From assembly GCF_000302535.1 (NCBI RefSeq), contig NC_018708.1, positions 3,472,001 to 3,536,000 on the forward strand: 64,000 nucleotides of DNA, read 5' to 3'. This document shows positions 9,481-18,556 of this stretch, one piece after another; position 1 is the first letter of the stretch; each line of letters starts with the position of its first letter. The stretch is from Acidovorax sp. KKS102 (GTDB lineage Bacteria > Pseudomonadota > Gammaproteobacteria > Burkholderiales > Burkholderiaceae_C). The position numbers and the translations under genes are program-made. The notes beneath the pieces are model-generated. The model was given only the letters and a program-made list of their open reading frames with translations. It searched no databases and was not told the origin of the DNA.

Positions 9481-11934
9481 ATGCTGAACCTCGCCGAATA
9501 CCGCCAGCGGCCGGCCTTGCTTGCCGACTGGCTGCCCTGGGCCGGACTGGTCGCGCCGGGCGTCGTCTTGAACAAGGACGGCAGTTTCCAGCGCACGGCC
9601 CGGTTTCGCGGGCCTGACCTCGACAGCGCGACGCAAGGCGAGCTGATCGCCACGTCGGCACGGTTGAACAACGCGCTGCGCCGCATGGGATCGGGCTGGG
9701 CGCTGTTCATCGAAGCCGAGCGTCGGCCTGCGGCCGATTATCCGCACTCGGAGTTTCCCGAGCCGCTTTCCTGGGTGGTGGAGGAAGAACGCCGGGCCGC
9801 CTTCGAGGAATCGGGCAATCACTTCGAGAGCGGCTATCACCTGACGCTGCTTTACCTGCCGCCGGAAGAATCCCGCGCCCGTGCAGCCAAGATGCTCTAC
9901 GAGAACACGCCGACGAATGGCGTGGACTGGCGCGAGCGGCTGCAAGCCTTCGTCGCGGAAACGGATCGCGTCTTTGACCTGCTCGACGGCGTGATGCCGG
10001 AGATTGACTGGCTCGATGACGCGCAGACGCTGACCTACCTGCACGCGACCATCTCGACGCGGCGCTATCGCGTCGGCGTGCCCGAAGTGCCGTTCCACAT
10101 CGACGCGCTGCTGACCGACTCGCCGCTGGTCGGTGGCCTGGCGCCCATGCTGGGCGACCAGCACCTGCGCGTGGTGTCGGTGCGGGGCTTCCCGACCTCG
10201 ACCTGGCCGGGGATTCTGGACGACCTCAACCGCCTGGGCTTTGCGTACCGCTGGAGCACGCGCTTTCTCTGCCTCGACAAAGCCGAGGCGGAAAGAGAAC
10301 TCGCCCGCCTGCGCCGCCAGTGGTTCGCCAAGCGCAAGAACGTCATCGCGCTGCTACGCGAAACGATCTTCCAGCAGGAAAGCCCGCTGGTCGATACCGA
10401 CGCCAACAACAAGGCCGCCGACGCCGATGCTGCCTTGCAGGAGCTGGGCAGCGATCAAGTCGCCTTCGGCTACCTGACGGCGACCGTCACCGTCATGGAC
10501 GCGGACGCCGCCGTGGCCGACGAGAAGCTGCGCATGGTGGAGCGCGTCATACAGGGTCGGGGCTTCGTCACCATCCCCGAAACGCTCAACGCCGTGGATG
10601 CGTGGCTGTCCTCGCTCCCCGGCAATGCTTACGCCAACGTGCGCCAGCCCATCGTCTCGACGCTGAATCTGGCGCACATGATGCCGGTGTCGGCGGTATG
10701 GGCCGGCCAGGAGCGCAACGATCATTTGGACGGCCCACCGTTGATCGTGACACGTACCGATGGCGCTACGCCGTTCCGGCTGGTGACGCACATCGGCGAC
10801 GTGGGCCACACGCTGGTCGCAGGCCCGACCGGCATGGGCAAGTCGGTCTTGCTCGCCACGCTGGCGATGCAGTTCCGCCGCTATCGCGGCTCGCGCATCT
10901 TCGCCTTCGACATGGGCCGTTCCATGCGGGCCGCCATCCTCGGCCTGGGCGGCGAGCACTACGACCTGGGCACGGATGGCGAAATCGCCTTCCAGCCGCT
11001 CGCGCGCATCGACAGTGAGGGCTACCGCACCTGGGCCGCCGAATGGATCGAAGGCCGCTTGCTGCACGAAGGCGTGGCAGTCGGCCCCGACGAGAAGGCG
11101 GCTATCTGGTCGGCGCTGGGAAGTCTCGCCGGTGCGCCGGTGGAGCAGCGCACGATGACGGGACTTTCCGTGCTGCTGCAATCGAACACGCTGCGGCAGG
11201 CGCTTTCGCCCTATGTGCTGGGTGGCGCCCACGGCAAGCTGCTGGACGCCGACCACGACCGGCTGGGCATGGCCGACGTGCAGTGCTTCGAGATGGAGGA
11301 ACTGATGCACAGCAAGGCCGCCGTCATGGCCGTGCTGCCTTACCTCTTTGCGCGTTTCGATGAACGCTTCGACGGGGCGCCCACGCTGCTGATCCTCGAT
11401 GAAGCGTGGCTGTTCCTCGATGACCCGGTGTTCGCGGCGCGCATCCGGCAGTGGCTCAAGACGCTCAGGAAAAAGAACGTCAGCGTCATCTTCGCCACTC
11501 AGAGCCTTGCCGACATCAAGGATTCGAGCATCGCGCCCGCGATCATCGAGAGCTGTGCGAGTCGGATTTTCTTGCCCAACCCGCAGGCGACAGAGCCGCA
11601 GATTCGCACGATCTACGAGGGCTTCGGCCTCAACAGGCGGCAGATCGAAATCGTCGCCACCGCGCAGCCCAAGCGTGACTACTACTACCAATCCCGCCTC
11701 GGCAACCGCCTGTTCGACCTCGACCTGGGGCCGGCGGCCCTGGCCTTCGCGGGCGCGTCCACGCCGCAAGACCAGCGCGACATAGGCCGCGTGCTGCTGG
11801 ACGCCGGCGTGCCCGGCTTCGCGGGCGCTTGGCTGCGCCATCGCGGCCTCGATTGGGCGGCCGACCTGCTGCCCTCGTTCCCCGGCCTCGCGCCGGGTTC
11901 CCTCGCTGACCAACCCCTGGAGAACCTGTCATGA
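9481..11934 (+). CDS. trbE: Conjugal transfer ATPase TrbE (VirB4)
   Basis: This 817 aa ATPase is the largest and most conserved subunit of the transfer channel. It has an N-terminal CagE/TrbE/VirB domain (about 1-430) and a C-terminal RecA-like domain. Walker A is GPTGMGKSV near 450 and Walker B is LLILDEAWLFLDD near 636, followed by FATQSLADI (Gln finger region). The start ATG follows GAGGGGAGG at a suitable distance. The last codons overlap trbJ by 4 nt. Confidence 0.94.
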   Translation: MLNLAEYRQRPALLADWLPWAGLVAPGVVLNKDGSFQRTARFRGPDLDSATQGELIATSARLNNALRRMGSGWALFIEAERRPAADYPHSEFPEPLSWVVEEERRAAFEESGNHFESGYHLTLLYLPPEESRARAAKMLYENTPTNGVDWRERLQAFVAETDRVFDLLDGVMPEIDWLDDAQTLTYLHATISTRRYRVGVPEVPFHIDALLTDSPLVGGLAPMLGDQHLRVVSVRGFPTSTWPGILDDLNRLGFAYRWSTRFLCLDKAEAERELARLRRQWFAKRKNVIALLRETIFQQESPLVDTDANNKAADADAALQELGSDQVAFGYLTATVTVMDADAAVADEKLRMVERVIQGRGFVTIPETLNAVDAWLSSLPGNAYANVRQPIVSTLNLAHMMPVSAVWAGQERNDHLDGPPLIVTRTDGATPFRLVTHIGDVGHTLVAGPTGMGKSVLLATLAMQFRRYRGSRIFAFDMGRSMRAAILGLGGEHYDLGTDGEIAFQPLARIDSEGYRTWAAEWIEGRLLHEGVAVGPDEKAAIWSALGSLAGAPVEQRTMTGLSVLLQSNTLRQALSPYVLGGAHGKLLDADHDRLGMADVQCFEMEELMHSKAAVMAVLPYLFARFDERFDGAPTLLILDEAWLFLDDPVFAARIRQWLKTLRKKNVSVIFATQSLADIKDSSIAPAIIESCASRIFLPNPQATEPQIRTIYEGFGLNRRQIEIVATAQPKRDYYYQSRLGNRLFDLDLGPAALAFAGASTPQDQRDIGRVLLDAGVPGFAGAWLRHRGLDWAADLLPSFPGLAPGSLADQPLENLS

Positions 11935-12656
11935 AAAAGCGCCTTATCGCCGCCGCCATTGCGGCCATGCTTTGCACTGCCACCGCCCATGCGCAATGGG
12001 TCGTGGTCGATCCCACGAACCTCGTGCAGAACACGCTGACCGCGATCCGCACGCTGGAGCAGATCAACAACCAGATCCAGCAGCTTCAGAACGAAGCGCA
12101 GATGCTGATGAACCAGGCGCGCAACCTCGCCAGCCTGCCGTCCAGCGTGGTCGGCCAGTTGCGCGCGAATCTGGCAACGACCGAGCGGCTGATCGCCCAG
12201 GCCCGAGGCTTGGCCTACGACGTGACGAATCTGGATCGGGAGTTCGCGCGCCTGTATCCCGAGCAGTACGCCGCCACCGTCAGCGGCGACCAGATGTACC
12301 GCGACGCGCAGGAGCGTTGGCGGAACACGCTCAACGGCTTGCAGACCACGATGCAGATGCAGGCGCAGGTGTCGCAGAACCTGGGCGAAGACGAAAGCGT
12401 GCTGGCCGACCTCGTGGGCAAGAGCCAGTCGGCCGAAGGGGCGCTCCAAGCCATGCAGGCCATGAACCAGTTGCTCGCCTTGCAGGCCAAGCAGTCGATC
12501 CAGTCGCAGCGGCTCCAGATCACGCAGGATCGCGCTGCCGCGCTGGAGCTGGCGCGGCAGGCGGCGGCCACCGAGCGCGCGCGCGAAGTACGGCGGCGGT
12601 TCATGGGCGATGGCACGCCGTACACGCCGCAGCGCGTGGATTTCTACGGCAACTGA
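11931..12656 (+). CDS. trbJ: P-type conjugal transfer protein TrbJ (VirB5-like)
   Basis: This 241 aa periplasmic or pilus-tip protein has a signal peptide (MKKRLIAAAIAAMLCTATAHA) and a long, Gln/Asn-rich helical body that begins with IRTLEQINNQIQQLQNEAQM. TrbJ is needed for pilus formation, and in IncP systems its gene lies next to the exclusion gene trbK. The last 21 residues (RRRFMGDGTPYTPQ...) match the C-terminus of the EexN-like lipoprotein at 4738. It overlaps trbE by 4 nt. Confidence 0.9.
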   Translation: MKKRLIAAAIAAMLCTATAHAQWVVVDPTNLVQNTLTAIRTLEQINNQIQQLQNEAQMLMNQARNLASLPSSVVGQLRANLATTERLIAQARGLAYDVTNLDREFARLYPEQYAATVSGDQMYRDAQERWRNTLNGLQTTMQMQAQVSQNLGEDESVLADLVGKSQSAEGALQAMQAMNQLLALQAKQSIQSQRLQITQDRAAALELARQAAATERAREVRRRFMGDGTPYTPQRVDFYGN

Positions 12657-12668
12657 CGGGAGGCCGCC

Positions 12669-12989
12669 ATGCGATGCGTCCTCGTCCTGTGTGCCGCGCT
12701 GCTGGCCGCTTGCGGCGAGCAGCCGGCCGACCACCTTGCCGATGCCCTGGCCGCTGATCCCGTGCGGCTCAAGGCATTGCGCGCGCAATGCGCGGCCGAC
12801 CGGCAGGCCACGGGCGAGGACGCTTGCCGCGCCGCCGCCGAAGCCTTCCGGCGGCGCTTCTTCTCCGGCCAAGCCGGGCCGGATGAATACCAGACCTTGG
12901 CCGAGCTGCCACCGATCCCGCCGAGTTTTGATGAGCCGGCCGATGGCGTGGCGCCGGTCGTTCCTGCCGAACCGGAGGACACGCCATGA
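12669..12989 (+). CDS. EexN/TrbK-like entry exclusion lipoprotein
   Basis: This 106 aa lipoprotein has the lipobox LAAC (Cys15). It occupies the trbK position between trbJ and trbL. It shares with the protein at 4738 the pattern DPxRLKxLRxQC...DR......C, then AAEAxRRRF. The proline-rich C-terminus (PPIPPSFDEPADG...) is its own. In RP4 the TrbK lipoprotein in this slot causes entry exclusion, so the same role is inferred here. It overlaps trbL by 4 nt. Confidence 0.75.
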   Translation: MRCVLVLCAALLAACGEQPADHLADALAADPVRLKALRAQCAADRQATGEDACRAAAEAFRRRFFSGQAGPDEYQTLAELPPIPPSFDEPADGVAPVVPAEPEDTP

Positions 12990-14371
12990 ATGACGTGACC
13001 ATCATCGACCAATTCCTCAACACCTTTGCTGCCTACATCGACTCGGGTTTCGGGCTGCTGCGGGGCGAAGTGGCGTTCCTCACGGCCACGCTGATCGTCA
13101 TCGACATGACGATCGCCGGCCTGTATTGGGCCATGAGCCACGCCACCGGCCAGGGCGAGGACGTGATCGCCAAGCTGCTGCGCAAGGTGCTGTACGTCGG
13201 CGCCTTCGCCTACATCATCAACAACTTCAACTGGCTGGCGAGCATCGTCTTCCGCTCGTTCGCGGGATTGGGCATCACCGCCACCGGCTCTGCCATCACG
13301 ATGGAGAACTTCTTGCAGCCGGGCCGGCTGGCGAAAACCGGCCTTGACGCGGGCGGGCCGATCTTCCTCCAGCTCGACGACATGATGGGATTTCCCGAGG
13401 TGTTCTTGAACCTCGATGCCATCTTGGTGTTGTTCCTCGCCTGGCTGGTCGTGGTGCTCTGCTTCTTCGTGCTGGCGATCCAGCTATTCATCACGCTGAT
13501 CGAGTTCAAGCTGACCACGCTCGCGGGCTTCGTGCTGGTGCCGTTCGCGCTTTGGAACAAGACCTCGTTCCTGGCCGAAAAGGTCTTGGGCAACGTGGTG
13601 GCCTCCGGCGTCAAGGTGCTGGTGCTGGCCGTGATCGTCGGTATCGGCTCGGGCCTGTTCACTCAGTTCCAAGTCCATCCCGATGAGCCGTCGCTCGACC
13701 ACGCACTGGTCATCATGCTGGCCTCGCTCACCTTGCTGGCGCTGGGGATCTTCGGCCCTGGCATCGCCACGGGCCTTGTGTCCGGTGCGCCGCAGCTCGG
13801 CGCGGGTGCGATGGCAGGCGCTGCCATCGGCGCAGCCGGGACGGCGGTGGCTGTTGGTGCTGCCGCGACGGGCGTAGGCGGTGCCGTGGCCGCTGGCGCG
13901 CGCATGGCACCGGCTGCCGCCAAGCTGGCCGGCGCTGGTGCGCGTGCGGCCACGTCGGCGGCTGGCAGTGCGAAATCGGCGTTCCAGGCCGGCTCCGCCG
14001 CCGCTGGCGGCGGCGCAAAGGGCGCGATGGCGGGCTTGGGCAACGTCGCCAAGACCGGCGCGCAGTCCGCCGGACGTGCGGCTGCATCCCGTGCATCCGC
14101 TGCCGGGCAACGCATGGCCGCTCCCTTCCGCGCTGGCTGGAACGGCGCTGCCGCCGATGGCGGCGCGGGCGCGGCATCCGGTCAGGGTGCCGCAGGCGAG
14201 GCCGCATCCGGCGCCGCTACGGCGCAGACACAGGAACAGCCCGCTTGGGCCAAGCGCCTGCATCGCCGCCAGCAACTCACCCACGCCGCGACCACCACCG
14301 CCCACGCGCTGCGCGGTGGCGATGGCGGCGGCTCCGGCCAGGGGCCGAGCCTGCGCGATTCCGATTCATAA
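12986..14371 (+). CDS. trbL: P-type conjugal transfer protein TrbL (VirB6-like)
   Basis: This 461 aa polytopic inner-membrane protein forms part of the translocation channel. About six hydrophobic segments lie between residues 25 and 260. From about 265 the sequence becomes a long Ala/Gly-rich low-complexity tail (GAGAMAGAAIGAAGTAVAVG...). It ends in a basic stretch KRLHRRQQLTHA and a Gly/Ser-rich end. Such tails are typical of TrbL in this ICE family. trbF follows after 12 nt. Confidence 0.92.
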   Translation: MNDVTIIDQFLNTFAAYIDSGFGLLRGEVAFLTATLIVIDMTIAGLYWAMSHATGQGEDVIAKLLRKVLYVGAFAYIINNFNWLASIVFRSFAGLGITATGSAITMENFLQPGRLAKTGLDAGGPIFLQLDDMMGFPEVFLNLDAILVLFLAWLVVVLCFFVLAIQLFITLIEFKLTTLAGFVLVPFALWNKTSFLAEKVLGNVVASGVKVLVLAVIVGIGSGLFTQFQVHPDEPSLDHALVIMLASLTLLALGIFGPGIATGLVSGAPQLGAGAMAGAAIGAAGTAVAVGAAATGVGGAVAAGARMAPAAAKLAGAGARAATSAAGSAKSAFQAGSAAAGGGAKGAMAGLGNVAKTGAQSAGRAAASRASAAGQRMAAPFRAGWNGAAADGGAGAASGQGAAGEAASGAATAQTQEQPAWAKRLHRRQQLTHAATTTAHALRGGDGGGSGQGPSLRDSDS

Positions 14372-14383
14372 GGAGAACTGACC

Positions 14384-15088
14384 ATGCGATTCAAGAAACC
14401 GCAGGTGCGCTACGCCGACACGCCGCAGCCTGCCACGCCGTACCAAGCTGCCGGCCAGGTGTGGGACGAGCGCATCGGCTCGCCGCGCGTCCAGGCGAAG
14501 AACTGGCGCCTGATGGCCTTCGGTTGCCTGACGCTTGCGCTGCTGATGGCCGGCGGGCTGGTGTGGCGCTCGGCGCAATCCATCGTGACGCCCTACGTCG
14601 TGGAGGTGGACAACGCGGGCCAGGTACGCGCCGTGGGCGAAGCCGCCACGCCATACCGGCCCAACGATGCGCAGACCGCGCACCACATCGCGCGCTTCGT
14701 GACGCTGGTGCGCTCGCTGTCCATCGACTCCATCGTCGTCCGCCAGAACTGGCTCGACGCCTACGACTACACGACCGACAAGGGCGCGGCCGTGCTCAAC
14801 GACTACGCGCGGGTCAACGACCCGTTCGCGCGCATCGGCAAGGAGTCTGTGACGGTACAGATCACCAGCGTCGTGCGCGCCAGCGACACCTCTTTCAACG
14901 TGCGCTGGACGGAACGCCGTTACGTCAACGGCGCCGCGGCTGGGCTGGAGCGATGGACGGCCGTGGTGTCCATCGTGCTCCAGCCGCCGCGCACCGAAGA
15001 ACGCCTGCGCAAGAACCCCCTGGGCATCTACGTCAACGGCCTGTCGTGGAGCCGCGAACTGGATTCTTCCGAAGGAGCCAAGCCATGA
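14384..15088 (+). CDS. trbF: Conjugal transfer protein TrbF (VirB8-like)
   Basis: This 234 aa bitopic protein has a cytoplasmic N-terminus, a single membrane segment (about 44-64, LMAFGCLTLALLMAGGLVW) and a periplasmic NTF2-like VirB8 domain. The ATG follows AAGGAG at good spacing. It links the inner-membrane platform to the TrbG/TrbI core. It overlaps trbG by 4 nt. Confidence 0.92.
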   Translation: MRFKKPQVRYADTPQPATPYQAAGQVWDERIGSPRVQAKNWRLMAFGCLTLALLMAGGLVWRSAQSIVTPYVVEVDNAGQVRAVGEAATPYRPNDAQTAHHIARFVTLVRSLSIDSIVVRQNWLDAYDYTTDKGAAVLNDYARVNDPFARIGKESVTVQITSVVRASDTSFNVRWTERRYVNGAAAGLERWTAVVSIVLQPPRTEERLRKNPLGIYVNGLSWSRELDSSEGAKP

Positions 15089-16068
15089 ATGATCTTTTCC
15101 GTAAATCCGCTTTGCCGGCGATCCTGCTCGCCCTCGCGGGCTGCGCCTCGCAGGGCAAGCCACCGCCAACCATCTCGCTCGATGAGCCGGTGCAGGCGCA
15201 GCCGCTGCCGGAGCCGCCCGCGCCGGTGGAAGTGGTGGCCGTGCCCGAGGTGCTGCCAATGCCGGCGCAGTTGAAGCCGCTCGAGGACGCCAAACCCGCG
15301 CCGGAGCCGGCCGACGAGAAGGTGCGCGTCTCGCGCGCCAATGCCGAGGCCCGCGTCGCGCCCACGCGCGAGGGCTACGTCAATGCGATTCAGGTCTGGC
15401 CCTTCACCGATGGCGCGCTGTATCAGGTCTATGCGGCCGTCGGCCGTGTGACCGTGGTTTCGCTCCAGCCGGGCGAGGAACTGGTGACGGTGGCCGCCGG
15501 CGATACCGTGCGCTGGATCGTGGGCGACACGTCCAGCGGTAGCGGTGCCGACCTGCGCGTGAACGTGCTGGTCAAGCCGATCCGCTCGGGCCTCAAGACC
15601 AATCTCGTCATTACCACCAGCCGCAGGACGTACCTGCTGGAGCTGGCTTCGACGGAGAAGACGTGGATGGCGTCCGTGTCCTGGGAGTATCCGCGCGACC
15701 GGATGCTGGCGCTACAGCGTCAGGCGCAGGCGGCCAATGCCGCCGCGCCTGTCGATACCGGGCTGGCGCTGGAGAACCTGCGCTTCCGCTACGCGATCAG
15801 CGGCAGCAATCCGCCCTGGAAGCCGCTGCGTGCGTTCGATGACGGCGAAAAGGTCTATATCCAGTTTCCGGCGGGCATCGCGCAAGGCGAGCTGCCGCCG
15901 CTGTTTGTCATCGGCGCGCAGGGCGACGGGCAACTGGTGAACTACCGCTTCCGCTCGCCGTACTACATCGTGGATCGGCTGTTCGGCGCGGCCGAACTGC
16001 GCCTGGGCGGTGACAAGGGCGACGTGGTGCGGATCGAGCGCACGGATGGCGTGGCACGGAGGAACTGA
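15085..16068 (+). CDS. trbG: P-type conjugal transfer protein TrbG (VirB9-like)
   Basis: This 327 aa lipoprotein forms the outer-membrane-proximal core of the transfer channel. I chose ATG 15085 because it gives a signal peptide with lipobox LAGC (Cys20) and overlaps the trbF stop by 4 nt; the frame is open much further upstream without meaning. A Pro/Glu-rich linker (about 25-80) precedes the VirB9 beta domains (QVWPFTDGALYQVYAAVGRVT..., then VDRLFGAAELRLG at the C-terminus). Confidence 0.92.
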   Translation: MNDLFRKSALPAILLALAGCASQGKPPPTISLDEPVQAQPLPEPPAPVEVVAVPEVLPMPAQLKPLEDAKPAPEPADEKVRVSRANAEARVAPTREGYVNAIQVWPFTDGALYQVYAAVGRVTVVSLQPGEELVTVAAGDTVRWIVGDTSSGSGADLRVNVLVKPIRSGLKTNLVITTSRRTYLLELASTEKTWMASVSWEYPRDRMLALQRQAQAANAAAPVDTGLALENLRFRYAISGSNPPWKPLRAFDDGEKVYIQFPAGIAQGELPPLFVIGAQGDGQLVNYRFRSPYYIVDRLFGAAELRLGGDKGDVVRIERTDGVARRN

Positions 16069-16070
16069 CC

Positions 16071-17357
16071 ATGAGCCAGGACAACACCCCCGACCTCGCC
16101 ACGCCGCAGGCGGGCAAGGTCGCGCCCGAGGCGGTGGCGCTGCGCGCCCAGCCGCGCCCGGTCACGGGCCTGAACCGGCGCACGCTGGCCATCCTCGTCG
16201 GCGGCCTGTCGGTCGCCGTGCTTGGGGCCACGATCTGGTCGCTGCAACCGCAGCGGCGCGGTACGGGCGAGCAAACCGAGCTTTACAACGTCGATCGCGT
16301 CTCGAAGTCCGAAGGACTGGATGCGCTGCCGACGGATTACTCGAAGCTGCCACCAGCCTTGCCGCCCGATGTGCCCGAGCTGGGGCCGCCGTTGCCCGGC
16401 GACCTTGGCCCGGCCATCGTCGCTTCGCAGCAGCCGGTGACGCCGGGCTATTCGCCGCCAGGCCATGATCCCGAAGATGCCTTGCGCAAGGAGGCGGACG
16501 CGGCGGCGGCCTCGTCGGTGTTCTTCCGCTCGGGCGCCCAGGGCCAGGCCGCCACCACGGTCGCGCAAGCTGCGCCGGGTGCGCCTGGTGTTGCAAACAC
16601 ACTCGCGGCCTTCGCTCCTCTCGCTGCCGGGCCTGCCTCGACGGCGGCCCAGCCCGCCGACCCGACGACCGTGCAGAACCGGCAAGACCAGAAAGAAGCG
16701 TTCCTGAAAGCCGGTTCTACGGAAACCCGCAACTCCGGCAACCTGGCGCTGCCGGCGTCTCCGTATCAGGTGATGGCCGGAACCGTGATCGCGGGCGCGC
16801 TGGTGACGGGCATCAAGTCGGACTTGCCGGGCGACGTGATCGCTACGGTGACGGAGCCTGTCTACGACACGGCTACGGGCCGGCATCTGCTGATTCCACA
16901 GGGGGCGCGCATCCTCGGGCGCTACAACAGCCAGGTCAGCTACGGCCAGAGCCGGGTGCAGGTGGTGTGGAACCGGATCATTCTGCCGGACACGTCCTCG
17001 TTGACGCTGGACAACCTGGCCGGCACCGACCCGGCCGGCTATGCCGGCCTGGAGGATGGTGTCGATTGGCATTGGGATCGCATCTTCGCCGGCGCCGCCC
17101 TGACGACGCTGCTGGGCGTCGGTGCCGAGTTGGCCTCGCCGGGGAACCGCCAGAACGGCGACCGCGTCATCATCGCCGGACGCGACAGCTTGCAGGACAG
17201 CGTGAACCAGGTCGGACAGGAAATGACCCGGCGCAACCTCAACATCCAGCCGACGCTGACCGAACGGCCGGGTTTGCCGGTGCGGATCATCGTCAACCGC
17301 GACCTGGTTCTCCGCCCCTATCAGCCGCTGTTCTTCAACCGGGGGAGTTCGAGATGA
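16071..17357 (+). CDS. trbI: TrbI/VirB10 family channel protein
   Basis: This 428 aa protein has a short cytoplasmic N-terminus, one membrane segment (about 36-56), a proline-rich periplasmic linker and the conserved VirB10 beta-barrel domain (about 220-428). Landmarks include VMAGTVIAGALVTGIKSDLPGDVIA and RHLLIPQGARILGRYNSQV. It spans the envelope and gates the channel. It follows trbG after 2 nt and overlaps the next small gene by 4 nt. Confidence 0.93.
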   Translation: MSQDNTPDLATPQAGKVAPEAVALRAQPRPVTGLNRRTLAILVGGLSVAVLGATIWSLQPQRRGTGEQTELYNVDRVSKSEGLDALPTDYSKLPPALPPDVPELGPPLPGDLGPAIVASQQPVTPGYSPPGHDPEDALRKEADAAAASSVFFRSGAQGQAATTVAQAAPGAPGVANTLAAFAPLAAGPASTAAQPADPTTVQNRQDQKEAFLKAGSTETRNSGNLALPASPYQVMAGTVIAGALVTGIKSDLPGDVIATVTEPVYDTATGRHLLIPQGARILGRYNSQVSYGQSRVQVVWNRIILPDTSSLTLDNLAGTDPAGYAGLEDGVDWHWDRIFAGAALTTLLGVGAELASPGNRQNGDRVIIAGRDSLQDSVNQVGQEMTRRNLNIQPTLTERPGLPVRIIVNRDLVLRPYQPLFFNRGSSR

Positions 17358-17572
17358 GCACGACCCGCAAGCTGCGACTCGGGCCGCTGCCCAAGACCGA
17401 GAGCGTCAAGCTGACCTTTGTTTGCTCGGGCAGCCTCAAGGCAGACCTCGATCGTTACGCCGCGCTGCACGCACAGACGTATGGCGAGACGGTCGACGCC
17501 ATGACGCTGATCCCGCATATGCTGGAGGCGTTCATGGCGGGGGACCGGGGATTTAGACGCCACGCAAGGTAG
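17354..17572 (+). CDS. DUF2274 family protein
   Basis: This 72 aa protein has no signal or membrane segment. It begins KLRLGPLPKTESVKLTFVCSGSLKADLDRYAALHAQ. I recognise it as the DUF2274 protein that regularly closes the trb operon after trbI in this ICE family. Its function is unknown; the small basic, helical make-up would fit a regulator. It overlaps trbI by 4 nt and ends 8 nt before the convergent HNH-type gene. Confidence 0.8.
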   Translation: MSTTRKLRLGPLPKTESVKLTFVCSGSLKADLDRYAALHAQTYGETVDAMTLIPHMLEAFMAGDRGFRRHAR

Positions 17573-17580
17573 ACGCCCCT

Positions 17581-18318
17581 TCAGCGGTCGGCATCGTTTC
17601 GGCCGTTTCTGAGAATCTCCAGCGCTGCCTGTAGGTGTCGTTCTTCTGGCCCCAGGGCGGAAAGGGACGAGAACACCGCTGCGGTTTGGTGCCAATAGAT
17701 GGCGTGACTGATGGCGGGGCGCAGCGCGTCAAGTTCTTCGCTCGTCAGGGACGCAGCAAACGCACGTAGCCGGATCTCTGATCTCTCGCGCCGGATGTGA
17801 CACTCACGACACAAAGCACGCAGGGCACTGAGTGGGTATTCCCACGGCTCGAAGCCTTCTCGCATATTTGCGTAGTAGCAATGGTGGGCATCCAAAGGCT
17901 TCGTGGCTCCGCAGTCCTGACATTGATGTCCTGCCCGCTTCTTCACGGTTGCTGCCTTCTTACGCCACCTTTCATCTTGCAGCTTGGATGCATAGGTGCC
18001 TGAAAGCCGTGAGTAGTCATACCCCTCAATAGGGTAGAAGCCCATGTTCCAAGAGTGACCAAGCTCGTACCAGAATCCGAACGACTCAACCAGATCGTCG
18101 AACTCCATCGTGTCGCCACCGTAGTTCAACATGGTATGAAGCGTGCTGCTGTCGAACACCAAGACTAAGAGCGAGTCGTTCCCATAGGGCTCGTTTCGAG
18201 CTCTCCAAGCCTCGATATCGACGAAGAACGCATCCCCCAGGATTTCCTCTTTAATCATCCATTCGGTAAGAGCGGCACGCATGCGCTCCAAGTTTCTACT
18301 CATTGCAGTGAAATGCAT
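17581..18318 (-). CDS. HNH-type zinc-motif protein, possible nuclease
   Basis: This is a 245 aa protein if it starts at the ATG giving MHFTAMSRN, just behind a GGAGGAGG stretch; a second ATG five codons later is possible. The C-terminal half has an HNH-like zinc module: CQDC near 140, LDAHHCYY near 150, and LCRECHIRRER near 175. This pattern is seen in HNH nucleases. The N-terminal half (for example FFVDIEAWRARNEPYGNDSL and FGFWYELGHSWN) is not one I recognise. It runs opposite to the trb operon and diverges from the OLD/UvrD pair, inside the ICE cargo. Nuclease activity and any defence role are inferred. Confidence 0.65.
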   Translation of the reverse strand: MHFTAMSRNLERMRAALTEWMIKEEILGDAFFVDIEAWRARNEPYGNDSLLVLVFDSSTLHTMLNYGGDTMEFDDLVESFGFWYELGHSWNMGFYPIEGYDYSRLSGTYASKLQDERWRKKAATVKKRAGHQCQDCGATKPLDAHHCYYANMREGFEPWEYPLSALRALCRECHIRRERSEIRLRAFAASLTSEELDALRPAISHAIYWHQTAAVFSSLSALGPEERHLQAALEILRNGRNDADR

Positions 18319-18556
18319 CTCCTCCTCCAAAGGGCAAGGGGATCGCGGAGCTTACGAATCGGGGCGGCTAACGCCGCGACGCGTTCGATAGGCCGTTCCA
18401 CCGATGCAGCACCAGTCGAAAGTGTCCTTGTGGATCGGCAGCAACCAGTGGCCGCCAAGTTCGTCGCCCTAAGGGAAACGCTATAGTTATAGTAATCTGC
18501 ATAAAAATGCTGGCCTTTTGACCAGCCAGATGATCCGATAACCGGGGGAGGTTAGG

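Noticed and set aside
13800-14230. Repeat array or CRISPR-like periodicity within trbL
   Set aside because: The repetitiveness is codon-level Ala/Gly low complexity of the TrbL tail, with no fixed repeat and spacer units. No CRISPR array was seen anywhere in the window.
14245-15084. N-terminal extension of TrbG through trbF
   Set aside because: The extension has no protein-like sequence. The ATG at 15085 gives a lipoprotein signal and a 4-nt overlap with trbF.
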